Source: an uncultured Paracoccaceae bacterium (GTDB taxonomy: Bacteria; Pseudomonadota; Alphaproteobacteria; Rhodobacterales; Rhodobacteraceae). Taken from it: DNA of 64,000 nucleotides. Position 1 is the stretch's first letter. Each line of letters starts with the position of its first letter. Made by a program: the position numbers and the translations under genes. Shown here piece by piece: positions 43,389-51,387 of the stretch. The notes beneath the pieces are model-generated. The model saw nothing but the letters and a program-made list of their open reading frames with translations. It searched no databases and was not told where the DNA came from. Location: the NCBI GenBank assembly GCA_913060475.1, contig CAJXSD010000005.1, positions 62,001-126,000 on the forward strand. The letters are read 5' to 3'.

Positions 43389-44363
43389 ATGACACATTCC
43401 GATACGTCCCAATCACACATAGATATCGAAACCGCCCGCCGCGTTTTGCGGATCGAGGCGGCGGCCCTAGAACAGATGGCCAGCGATTTGCCTGCCGATT
43501 TTTCTGCCGTGGTGGATGCCATTTTGCAAACCACGGGCCGCGTGATCGTATCCGGTGTCGGCAAATCGGGCCATATCGGCAATAAAATTGCCGCCACCTT
43601 GGCCAGCACCGGAACCCCCGCCAGTTTCGTCCATGCGACCGAGGCCAGCCATGGCGATCTGGGCATGGTCACGGCGGCCGATTTCTGTTTGCTGATTTCA
43701 AATTCCGGCGAAACGGCGGAACTGCGCGATATTGTGGCCCACACGCGGCGGTTTTCCATTCCAATGGCGGCGATATCGTCGAAACCTGACAGCACATTGA
43801 TGCGTGCGGCTGATTACAAATTGGGCCTGCCCCCTGCGCCCGAGGCCTGTCACATCGGCATGGCGCCCACCACATCGACAACCCTGACCTTGGCGCTGGG
43901 CGATGCATTGGCTGTCGCGCTGATGGAACGGCGCAATTTCCGCCCCGATGATTTTCGCGTATTTCACCCAGGCGGCAAATTGGGCGCACAGATGGCCACC
44001 GTGGGCCAATTGATGCATCATGGCGATGCGCTGCCTGTGGTTGATGCTAATATGCCAATGCAGGACGCATTAATCACCATGACGGCCAAAGGGTTCGGCA
44101 TTGCCGCCGTGTGCCGCGATGGGCGATTGATGGGTGTCATTTCGGATGGCGATTTGCGGCGTCATATGCATCATTTGATGTATAAAACTGCGGGCGATAT
44201 TGCCAGCGAAAATCCAGTCACTGTGAATTCCGACCAATTCGCTGCCGAGGCGCTGAATGTCATGAACACACGTAAAATCAGTGTGTTGATGGTTGTTGAT
44301 CCCACAGGCGTGCCGATTGGCATTTTGCATATCCACGATTTACTGCGCGCAGGTGTCGCATGA
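43389..44363 (+). CDS. kdsD: Arabinose-5-phosphate isomerase KdsD (KpsF/GutQ)
   Basis: A 324-residue isomerase of the first KDO step (ribulose-5-P to arabinose-5-P). The SIS domain shows SGVGKSGHIGNKIA and ISNSGETAE; two CBS domains follow from about residue 200. The ATG at 43389 has a weak ribosome-binding site; an in-frame TTG at 43374 is less likely. It overlaps kdsB by 4 bases. Confidence 0.95.
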   Translation: MTHSDTSQSHIDIETARRVLRIEAAALEQMASDLPADFSAVVDAILQTTGRVIVSGVGKSGHIGNKIAATLASTGTPASFVHATEASHGDLGMVTAADFCLLISNSGETAELRDIVAHTRRFSIPMAAISSKPDSTLMRAADYKLGLPPAPEACHIGMAPTTSTTLTLALGDALAVALMERRNFRPDDFRVFHPGGKLGAQMATVGQLMHHGDALPVVDANMPMQDALITMTAKGFGIAAVCRDGRLMGVISDGDLRRHMHHLMYKTAGDIASENPVTVNSDQFAAEALNVMNTRKISVLMVVDPTGVPIGILHIHDLLRAGVA

Positions 44364-45157
44364 AAACAGTCATCATTATTCCCGCCCGATATGCCTCGAC
44401 CCGCTATCCGGGCAAGCCTTTGGTTGAATTGACGCTGCCCGATGGCAGCCGCCAATCGCTGATTGAACTCAGCTGGCGGGCGGCCTGTCGGGTTGGTGGG
44501 GTCGATGCGGTTTATGTCGCAACGGATGATACCCGTATCGCCGATGCGGCGCGTGGGTTTGGGGCCGATGTGATCATGACATCAGACACCTGCCGCAATG
44601 GCACCGAACGCTGCGCCCAGGCGGTGGCGAATGCGGGGCTGGATGCGGATCTGATTGTCAACCTACAAGGCGATGCGCCCCTGACCCCCCATTGGTTTGT
44701 CGAAGACCTGATGGCCGCCATGAAAACCGATCCTGCGGCGCAAATGGCCACACCTGTGCTGCGTCTGGATCGTCTGACCTATGGCCATTTCACGACCGAT
44801 CGCAAACAGAACCGCGTGGGCGGGACCACGGCCGTTTTTGATAAAAATCACCACGCCCTTTATTTTTCGAAAGAGGTGGTGCCATTCATGGATATCGCCA
44901 AATGGCCCGCAGATGCGCCGTTGCCCGTCTATCACCATGTGGGCGTCTATGCCTATCGCCCGCAGGCATTGCAAAATTACATGGCCTGGGACGAAAGCAC
45001 GTTAGAGCAGTTAGAGGGGCTGGAACAGCTGCGGTTTCTGGCCAATGGCGAAACCGTCAAATGCGTAGAAGTGGATGGCCGCGGCCGCGTGTTTTGGGAA
45101 TTGAACAATCCCGAAGATGTCGCCCGTATCGAATCCGTGATTGGAGAGACCCTATGA
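44360..45157 (+). CDS. kdsB: 3-deoxy-manno-octulosonate cytidylyltransferase KdsB
   Basis: A 265-residue CMP-KDO synthetase, activating KDO for lipid A attachment. It has [16 protein letters not shown] at the N-terminus, NLQGDAP for Mg-nucleotide binding and the conserved NPEDVARIE end. In the kdsD-kdsB-kdsA operon with ATGA overlaps on both sides. Confidence 0.95.
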   Translation: MKTVIIIPARYASTRYPGKPLVELTLPDGSRQSLIELSWRAACRVGGVDAVYVATDDTRIADAARGFGADVIMTSDTCRNGTERCAQAVANAGLDADLIVNLQGDAPLTPHWFVEDLMAAMKTDPAAQMATPVLRLDRLTYGHFTTDRKQNRVGGTTAVFDKNHHALYFSKEVVPFMDIAKWPADAPLPVYHHVGVYAYRPQALQNYMAWDESTLEQLEGLEQLRFLANGETVKCVEVDGRGRVFWELNNPEDVARIESVIGETL

Positions 45158-45993
45158 GCCCTATTTTAGAGACGAAACAGCTGAAAATCGGCAATGTTGT
45201 CATCGGCGGCGCGGCCCCCATCGCGCTGATCACCGGACCCTGCCAATTGGAAACCCGCGACCATACCCTGTTTATGGCCGAGGCGATTGCCAAGGCCTGT
45301 TCGGCGACGGGGACGGGGTTTATTTTTAAGGCCAGTTACGACAAAGCGAACCGATCGTCGATTTCAACCCAGCGCGGGATTGGCATGGACGAGGGATTAA
45401 AGATCTTGGCCGAGGTGCGCGATACCTTTGGTTGTCCGGTGTTAACGGATGTGCACGATGCGGCCCAATGCGCCCCCGCGGGCGAGGTGGTCGATGTCCT
45501 CCAGATCCCTGCGTTTTTGTGTCGCCAGACTGATTTGTTATTGGCTGCCGGACGCACCGGGCGCGCGATCAACGTGAAAAAGGGTCAGTTTCTGGCCCCC
45601 TGGGATATGGGCAATGTGGCCGAAAAAATTGCCAGCACGGGGAATGAGGCGATTATGCTGTGTGATCGCGGCACGTCGTTTGGCTATAACACGTTGGTCA
45701 GTGATTTCCGTGGGTTGCCCACCATGGCGCAGACGGGATATCCGGTTGTCTTTGACGCCACGCATTCGGTGCAACAACCAGGTGGGCAGGGGACCACATC
45801 GGGCGGGCAGCGTGAATTTGCCCCCGTTCTGGCCCGCGCGGCCTGTGCGGTTGGGGTCTCGGCCCTGTTTATTGAAACGCATCAGGATCCCGACACTGCG
45901 CCGTCAGATGGGCCCAATATGATACCGGTCGATCAGATGGCGCAATTGATTGGAACATTGCGCGATTTTGATGCCTTGGCGAAGGGCATCTAA
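45154..45993 (+). CDS. kdsA: KDO-8-phosphate synthase KdsA
   Basis: A 279-residue TIM-barrel enzyme joining PEP and arabinose-5-P. Motifs are [20 protein letters not shown], and [12 protein letters not shown]. The ATG at 45154 overlaps the kdsB stop; GGAGAG lies 6 bases upstream. An unusual Cys in the ITGPC position is normal for the family (metal-dependent type). Confidence 0.96.
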   Translation: MSPILETKQLKIGNVVIGGAAPIALITGPCQLETRDHTLFMAEAIAKACSATGTGFIFKASYDKANRSSISTQRGIGMDEGLKILAEVRDTFGCPVLTDVHDAAQCAPAGEVVDVLQIPAFLCRQTDLLLAAGRTGRAINVKKGQFLAPWDMGNVAEKIASTGNEAIMLCDRGTSFGYNTLVSDFRGLPTMAQTGYPVVFDATHSVQQPGGQGTTSGGQREFAPVLARAACAVGVSALFIETHQDPDTAPSDGPNMIPVDQMAQLIGTLRDFDALAKGI

Positions 45994-46027
45994 GGCGGAG
46001 TGATTGATCTGTCGGAGCCTCCGGCGG

Positions 46028-46050
46028 GAGTATTTTGGCAAAAATGAAAG
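46028..46050 (+). repeat. Intergenic 23-mer repeat, copy 4
   Basis: A copy with one change in the palindrome core. It closely follows a small hairpin (CGGAG/CTCCG, about 46014-46024) and ends 12 bases before the TSUP gene start. Confidence 0.75.
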
Positions 46051-46062
46051 CGGGAGTGTCGC

Positions 46063-46869
46063 ATGTTTGAAATGGCGGTCGCCTTGATGGTCGTGGGCGG
46101 TCTGGCGGGCATTTTGGCAGGTCTGTTCGGTGTGGGCGGGGGCATGGTTTTGGTGCCTGCGTTTTATTATGCCTTTACGTCCCTAGGCTACCAGCATGCG
46201 CAGTTGATGCAGATTTGTTTGGCCACATCGCTGGCGACGATTGTGGTGACGTCGTTGCGGTCGCTGACGTCGCATGCCAAACGCGGTGGGGTTGATTTTG
46301 GTGTGTTGCGGGGATGGGCCCCTGGCATTGCGATTGGGGCGCTGATCAGTGTCGTGTTTGCGGCGCAGTTGAAATCGGTGACATTGCAATGGATATTTGG
46401 GTCGTTGGGCATGGTCATTGGGTTATACATGGCCTTTGGTCGGTCGGAATGGCGGTTGGCTGATGCCATGCCGCAGGGGCTGCGCCGAGCAATTTACGCG
46501 CCTTTGGTCGGTTTTTTTTCCGTTCTTATGGGGATTGGCGGCGGATCGTTGGGGGTGCCGTTGATGACATTGCATGGGATGCGCATCCATAATGCGGTTG
46601 CGACCAGTTCGGGGTTTGGAGTGTTGATTGCGGTGCCATCTGTTGTCGGATTTTTCTTTGTCCCCTTGGAGGTGCAGAATGTGCCGCCCTTGACGGTGGG
46701 GGCGGTAAATTTGGTTGCCTTTGGGATTATTATCGCGATGACGCTGGTGACGACCCCCTTGGGTGTTGCACTGGCACATCGGTTAGAGGCGCAAAAGTTG
46801 AAGCGGTATTTTGCCGTGTTTTTAGTGTTTGTTGCGTTAAACATGTTGCGCAAAGCCGCGGGGTATTAA
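46063..46869 (+). CDS. TSUP-family (TauE/SafE) membrane transporter
   Basis: A 268-residue membrane protein with about eight hydrophobic segments. The two repeated family motifs are GLFGVGGGMVLVP and MGIGGGSLGVPLM. TSUP proteins export sulfite, sulfoacetate or other sulfur-containing or organic anions. The substrate cannot be told here. It is followed after 3 bases by the possible oxygenase gene. Confidence 0.88.
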   Translation: MFEMAVALMVVGGLAGILAGLFGVGGGMVLVPAFYYAFTSLGYQHAQLMQICLATSLATIVVTSLRSLTSHAKRGGVDFGVLRGWAPGIAIGALISVVFAAQLKSVTLQWIFGSLGMVIGLYMAFGRSEWRLADAMPQGLRRAIYAPLVGFFSVLMGIGGGSLGVPLMTLHGMRIHNAVATSSGFGVLIAVPSVVGFFFVPLEVQNVPPLTVGAVNLVAFGIIIAMTLVTTPLGVALAHRLEAQKLKRYFAVFLVFVALNMLRKAAGY

Positions 46870-46872
46870 GCG

Positions 46873-47628
46873 ATGTTTGGCGATGCGGGATGGTGTATTG
46901 TGCCAAAATCGCAAGCCATTTCGCAATGGGCGGCAGCCGCGCGGCAGGCTAGTTTGACGCAGATTGCCAAGCCTGAGATCCGCGAGACATGGTTGCAATG
47001 CCAAGGGACCTGGTTTGTCGGTGTCGATGTTTTGCCCAATGATCCGAAAGGCGCGTTGGGGGATGTTCCCTTTCCTGCGGAATTGGCGGCCGCCTTTGCG
47101 GGGCCGTTTCATCGCGCCCAGGTGTCGGTCATTTATCCCGGCTATCCCAAGCCGCGTGGCGGGGAAACACAGGCGGCATTCGGATATCGGCTGCGGCGTG
47201 ACGCGGCGCATGTGGATGGCATATTAGCCGTTGGAGCTGCGCGGCGGCGGTATCTGCGTGAACCGCATGCCTATGTTTTGGGCATTCCATTGACCCAGGT
47301 ATCCGAGGGGGCCAGCCCTATGGTGGTCTGGGACGGGTCGCATCGGATCATGCGCGATGCCTTTGCCCGTGCCTATGACGGGATTGATCCGCAGGATTGG
47401 GCGCAGGTGGATGTGACCGAAATATACCAAGAGGCGCGGCGTTACGTTTTTGATCACTGTGCGCGGCGTGTGGTGCATGTGCCCTTGGGCGCGGCCTATG
47501 CCATTCATCCGCTGGCCCTGCATGGGGTGGCCCCTTGGCAAGAGGGGGCAATCGCCCCGCAAGAGGGACGGATGATTGCCTATTTCCGGCCACATCTGGC
47601 GAATGTTGCGGATTGGTTAACGATTTAG
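46873..47628 (+). CDS. Hypothetical protein with 2-oxoglutarate/Fe(II) oxygenase-like residues
   Basis: A 251-residue protein I do not recognise by name. It contains an HxD pair (H113-V-D115 in RRDAAHVDGIL), a distal His217 (PLALHGVAPW) followed 16 residues later by Arg233 (GRMIAYFRP), in the order and spacing expected of a jelly-roll Fe(II)/2-oxoglutarate oxygenase. That reading is an inference from the residues only. It is cotranscribed with the TSUP gene and overlaps the convergent DUF1289 gene by 4 bases. Confidence 0.65.
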   Translation: MFGDAGWCIVPKSQAISQWAAAARQASLTQIAKPEIRETWLQCQGTWFVGVDVLPNDPKGALGDVPFPAELAAAFAGPFHRAQVSVIYPGYPKPRGGETQAAFGYRLRRDAAHVDGILAVGAARRRYLREPHAYVLGIPLTQVSEGASPMVVWDGSHRIMRDAFARAYDGIDPQDWAQVDVTEIYQEARRYVFDHCARRVVHVPLGAAYAIHPLALHGVAPWQEGAIAPQEGRMIAYFRPHLANVADWLTI

Positions 47629-47873
47629 GAGGCCGTGCGTTTAAGCCGTGCGGCCCGTCCGCCGCGCCGTGTGGTCAGGCGTGATGCGCGATTGGGCAGG
47701 TCTTGCATGACCATTTGCCGTGCCTCAGGCGAGAGGCGGGACCAGACCGAAATTTCGTCGATACTGCGATAGCATCCGGTGCAGATGCGTTCGGTGGGGT
47801 GGACCACGCAGACCTTGATACAAGGGCTGTCAATTTCGTCACGTTTCCAGATGTGATCAGTGTTGTCAGTCAT
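47625..47873 (-). CDS. DUF1289-family small Cys-rich protein
   Basis: An 82-residue protein with the DUF1289 motif SPCIKVCVVHPTERICTGCYRS: cysteines 18, 22, 31 and 34 could bind a metal or Fe-S cluster. The C-terminus is very basic. Function unknown. It overlaps ruvX by 4 bases and is the last gene of ccmI-ruvX-DUF1289. Confidence 0.88.
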   Translation of the reverse strand: MTDNTDHIWKRDEIDSPCIKVCVVHPTERICTGCYRSIDEISVWSRLSPEARQMVMQDLPNRASRLTTRRGGRAARLKRTAS

Positions 47874-48346
47874 GTTTCTTGCCCGATATGTGCCAGCCGA
47901 TCCAGCACGCCTTGTAAAATATACGACGCTGCGACGTGATCAATTACCTCAGAGCGACGTTTTCGTGTCGTATCCGCCTCAAGCAGAGCTTTTTCAGCGG
48001 CGACGGTGGACAGGCGTTCATCCCAAAATGTGATCGGGATCGTGTGCAGCCGATCAAAGTTGCGGGCAAAGGCGCGGGTCGCTTGGGCGCGGGGGCCTTC
48101 GGTGCCGTCCATATTGCGGGGCAGGCCCAAGACCAGCCCGCCGATGTCGCGTTTGGTGATATGTGCGATGACCGCCTGTGCATCGGCAGTGAATTTGGTG
48201 CGTTTGATCGTCTCAATCGGGCTGGCCACGGATCGGAATGTGTCACTGACCGCAATGCCAATGGTTTTGGTGCCCAGATCCAGGCCAATCAGCGGGCGCA
48301 GGGCCGGCACGGCTGCGGCAAATTCGGTGATGTCGTCGGTGATCAT
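47870..48346 (-). CDS. ruvX: Putative pre-16S rRNA nuclease / Holliday-junction resolvase RuvX (YqgF)
   Basis: A 158-residue RNase H-fold protein. Motifs are IGLDLGTKTIGIAVSD (catalytic first Asp), VLGLPRNMDGTEG and WDERLSTVAAE with the C-terminal IDHVAASYILQ. In E. coli YqgF processes the 16S rRNA 5' end. It overlaps ccmI by 4 bases. Confidence 0.95.
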   Translation of the reverse strand: MITDDITEFAAAVPALRPLIGLDLGTKTIGIAVSDTFRSVASPIETIKRTKFTADAQAVIAHITKRDIGGLVLGLPRNMDGTEGPRAQATRAFARNFDRLHTIPITFWDERLSTVAAEKALLEADTTRKRRSEVIDHVAASYILQGVLDRLAHIGQET

Positions 48347-49569
48347 TCGGCAATGCCCACCTGTGCCGCCGCGGCCTGAATGGGGGCCAAGGCATCGGGC
48401 GTATCAGCAAAGACCTGTTGCGCATTGGCATAGATTGCGCGCGCTTGGTCCAGATCGCCCAACACGCCCAAGGCATTGATCAAACGCGCCCATTCCTGCG
48501 GCGTGCCCCCATCTGTCGCCAAACGATCGGACAGGCGGGCCACCATGCCGCGGATCATGGCCTGTTGATCGTCGGCCGACATATCCTGTGCGGCGGCGAT
48601 ATCATCGCGACTGGGACCGGGCAGGGCATTGGTTTCGGGCAATGGGGGCAATTCGAAATCGGTCACGCCCGCACGAAATGCAATTTCGGGGATCATCGCG
48701 CGAATGGGGGCGATCCATGGGTCATCAGCGCCGCCAACGGCCAACAGCTGACGCCACAACCGAAACGCGACATCAGGGCGATCATTTTGCGCCATCAAAA
48801 CGCCCAAGTAATAACGCGCCGGTTCGTTTTGGTCGTCGCGTGCCAGAACCGCACGCAGGGCGCGTTCCGCCTCGGGCGACACATAGCCGTTTGACGACAG
48901 GATCAACAGTTCGCTGTATTCGAAATAATCCTGCGCTGTGGCTGCGTCACCCTTGACTGACAAAACCTTGGCCTGTGCCTGTGCGGCGGCGCGGTAATTT
49001 TCCAAACCTGCCTCAATCTGGGCAAGCAAAACATAGCCTTGCAGATCATTGGGGCGTTCGGCCACCGTTGCGCGCAGTTTTTCGACCAAGGCGGCGTAAT
49101 CGCCGGTCGGGGTGTTCAGGGGCACTTGGGCCGGCATTTTTTCCCAAAATTCATCTTGGGATGGGCGCGTGTCCAGCGCGGTATTGGCGTTTTCAATGCG
49201 CAGTTTCAGGGGGATGTCACTGTATCCCACTTGGCCCAATTGCGCGTATAGGGCATATCCGCCGACCGCAATCGCCACAAACAGAATTACGCCGACGGCC
49301 CGGGCACCTGTGGGTGACAGGCTGCGTGATTTGGTGCGCCCGGCCTTGTCCAATGCCAAAATGCGGCGTGATATTTCGGTGCGCAGGCGGTCTGCCTCGT
49401 CCGATGAAATGACGCCGCGGGCCAGATCGCGGTCCACCTCGGCCAGCTGGTCCTTATAGACGGCCATATCAACGGGGTCAGTGGCATCCGGCGATGGGGT
49501 CGCCAATGCCCGATAAAATGCGACTGCCAGAACAAGCGTTACTGCTGCTGCGATGATCCAAAACGTCAT
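48343..49569 (-). CDS. ccmI: Cytochrome c biogenesis protein CcmI
   Basis: A 408-residue protein with two N-terminal membrane helices (about 2-22 and 88-108) separated by a cytoplasmic loop, and a large periplasmic part with TPR-like repeats. It brings apocytochrome c to the CcmFH haem ligase. The loop segment YKDQLAEVDRDLARGVIS is typical. Other ccm genes are not in the window. Confidence 0.92.
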   Translation of the reverse strand: MTFWIIAAAVTLVLAVAFYRALATPSPDATDPVDMAVYKDQLAEVDRDLARGVISSDEADRLRTEISRRILALDKAGRTKSRSLSPTGARAVGVILFVAIAVGGYALYAQLGQVGYSDIPLKLRIENANTALDTRPSQDEFWEKMPAQVPLNTPTGDYAALVEKLRATVAERPNDLQGYVLLAQIEAGLENYRAAAQAQAKVLSVKGDAATAQDYFEYSELLILSSNGYVSPEAERALRAVLARDDQNEPARYYLGVLMAQNDRPDVAFRLWRQLLAVGGADDPWIAPIRAMIPEIAFRAGVTDFELPPLPETNALPGPSRDDIAAAQDMSADDQQAMIRGMVARLSDRLATDGGTPQEWARLINALGVLGDLDQARAIYANAQQVFADTPDALAPIQAAAAQVGIAE

Positions 49570-49602
49570 GGGGCCTCCGGTGTGGTTGCGCTATATTTAA
49601 GG

Positions 49603-49615
49603 TTTGATAATCAAA
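49603..49615. promoter_or_regulatory. 13-bp palindrome between ccmI and soxB
   Basis: TTTGAT-A-ATCAAA is a perfect palindrome 34 bases upstream of the ccmI start and 130 bases upstream of soxB. It is not an FNR box, which needs a 4-base spacer between TTGAT and ATCAA. It may be an operator. Confidence 0.35.
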
Positions 49616-49699
49616 TAAGAAAGCCCCAATGCAGCAGATCGGCGCGAATGTCGCAACGCGGTGCCTAAGTGACGCACTGGAACGTGGGGGGGATGCGCA

Positions 49700-49729
49700 T
49701 TGGGTGCATATGTGATCCACACCTAAATT
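49700..49729 (+). promoter_or_regulatory. Candidate promoter of the sarcosine oxidase operon
   Basis: TTGGGT (49700-49705) and TAAATT (49724-49729) are 18 bases apart, 17 bases upstream of the soxB ATG. A weak match. Confidence 0.3.
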
Positions 49730-49746
49730 ATCGGATTCGAGACCAG

Positions 49747-50991
49747 ATGAAACGCTATTCTATATTTGCCGTTGCCCGCGAAGCTGCGCGCTATCACACA
49801 GGATGGGACCGTGCGTGGGCCTCTCCTGAGCCTAAGAAGAAGTACGATGCCATCATTATCGGGGCAGGGGGCCACGGTTTGGCTACGGCCTATTATCTGG
49901 GCAAAAACCACGGTATCAAAAACGTGGCTATCTTGGAAAAAGGATGGCTGGGCGGCGGCAACACGGGCCGTAACACCACCATCATCCGGTCGAATTATTT
50001 ACAAGATCCGTCAGCGGCCATTTATGAAAAATCCCGCTCGCTTTATGAAACGATGAGTCAGGATTTGAACTATAACGTGATGTTCAGCCCCCGTGGCGTC
50101 ATCATGCTGGCCCAGACCGAACACGAGGTGCGCGGATATTTGCGAACCGCGCATGCCAATGCGCAGCAGGGCGTGGCCACCGAATTCATCGGACCCGAAC
50201 AGGTGAAAAAACTGGTGCCGATCATCAATATTCATGGACCCCGCTATCCCGTATTGGGCGGTCTGTGGCAGGCGCGTGGCGGCACGGCGCGGCACGATGC
50301 AGTGGCCTGGGGCTATGCGCGGGCCTGTTCCGATATGGGTATGGATGTCATCCAGAAATGCGAAGTGACCGGCGTGCGCCGCGAAAACGGTCGCGTGGTT
50401 GGCGTTGATACGACCAAGGGTGCGATTGATTGCGACAAATTGGGTATTGTGGTTGCGGGCCACACATCTGATCTGGCGGAAATGGCTGGGTTCCGGTTGC
50501 CGATCGAATCTGTGGCGCTGCAGGCCTTGGTGTCGGAACCGATCAAACCCTGTATGGATGTGGTCGTGATGGCCAATACCGTGCACGGCTATATGTCCCA
50601 ATCCGACAAGGGCGAAATGGTCATCGGCGGCGGCACGGACGGGTTTAACAACTATACCCAGCGTGGATCGTTCCACCACATCGAAGAAACCGTGCGCGCC
50701 TTGGTCGAAACATTCCCGATGATTTCGCGCCTGAAAATGCTGCGCCAGTGGGGCGGTATCGTGGATATGACAGGCGACCGGTCGCCCATTTTGTCCAAAA
50801 CACCCGTTGATGGCGTTTTCGTCAACTGCGGCTGGGGGACAGGCGGGTTCAAGGCAATCCCAGGGTCCGGTTGGGCCATGGCCGAATTGATGGCCAAGGG
50901 TCAATCGCCGCTGACCGATGAATTCAGCATGTGGCGATTCCGCGAAGGTAAATTCATCGACGAAAGCGTCGCCGCTGGCGTTGCACACTAA
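49747..50991 (+). CDS. soxB: Sarcosine oxidase subunit beta
   Basis: A 414-residue flavoprotein subunit of heterotetrameric sarcosine oxidase, which demethylates sarcosine to glycine. It has the FAD loop IIIGAGGHGLATAYYL and the FMN-linked region GGTARHDAVAWG with a conserved His. The ATG at 49747 gives MKRYSIFAV, the usual start. First gene of soxB-D-A-G; all four subunits are present and intact. Not to be confused with the thiosulfate-oxidation sox genes. Confidence 0.96.
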   Translation: MKRYSIFAVAREAARYHTGWDRAWASPEPKKKYDAIIIGAGGHGLATAYYLGKNHGIKNVAILEKGWLGGGNTGRNTTIIRSNYLQDPSAAIYEKSRSLYETMSQDLNYNVMFSPRGVIMLAQTEHEVRGYLRTAHANAQQGVATEFIGPEQVKKLVPIINIHGPRYPVLGGLWQARGGTARHDAVAWGYARACSDMGMDVIQKCEVTGVRRENGRVVGVDTTKGAIDCDKLGIVVAGHTSDLAEMAGFRLPIESVALQALVSEPIKPCMDVVVMANTVHGYMSQSDKGEMVIGGGTDGFNNYTQRGSFHHIEETVRALVETFPMISRLKMLRQWGGIVDMTGDRSPILSKTPVDGVFVNCGWGTGGFKAIPGSGWAMAELMAKGQSPLTDEFSMWRFREGKFIDESVAAGVAH

Positions 50992-51002
50992 AGAGGTCAG
51001 AT

Positions 51003-51332
51003 ATGCTAATCCTTGAATGCCCCTATTGCGGCGTCCACGCCGAAGAAACCGAACTGCACGCAGGTGGCGAAGCGCATCTGAAACGCTTTGGCCCCGGGTC
51101 GTCGGATGATGATTTCGAAAACTATCTGTTTATGCGCGAAAACCCCAAGGGCGTGCATTTTGAACGCTGGCGCCATGTGAATGGCTGTGGCAAATGGTTT
51201 CATGCCGCACGCTGCACCATGACGCTTGAGGTGTTTGGCACCTACAGCGCACAGACCACAGAACCGCCCAAAGATATTTGCGACAAAATCTCGGCCAAGC
51301 GTCCGGGATGGAGCTGGAGGAATTTTTCATAA
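51003..51332 (+). CDS. soxD: Sarcosine oxidase subunit delta
   Basis: A 109-residue zinc-binding subunit. The ligands are in CPYCGVHAEETE (two Cys), His in the middle, and GCGKWFHAARC. It starts 11 bases after soxB. Confidence 0.95.
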   Translation: MLILECPYCGVHAEETELHAGGEAHLKRFGPGSSDDDFENYLFMRENPKGVHFERWRHVNGCGKWFHAARCTMTLEVFGTYSAQTTEPPKDICDKISAKRPGWSWRNFS

Positions 51333-51387
51333 TGATCCGCTTGCCTAGTATTTTGCGCCACTTACGCCCAACACAGGGGTTGATGTC

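Noticed and set aside
49603-49615. FNR/Anr box upstream of ccmI
   Set aside because: The half-sites TTGAT and ATCAA are separated by one base, not four, so it does not fit the FNR-family consensus.
50011-50988. Minus-strand open frame of 325 codons, and a similar one at 53476-54390
   Set aside because: Both are shadows of the sarcosine oxidase beta and alpha genes.
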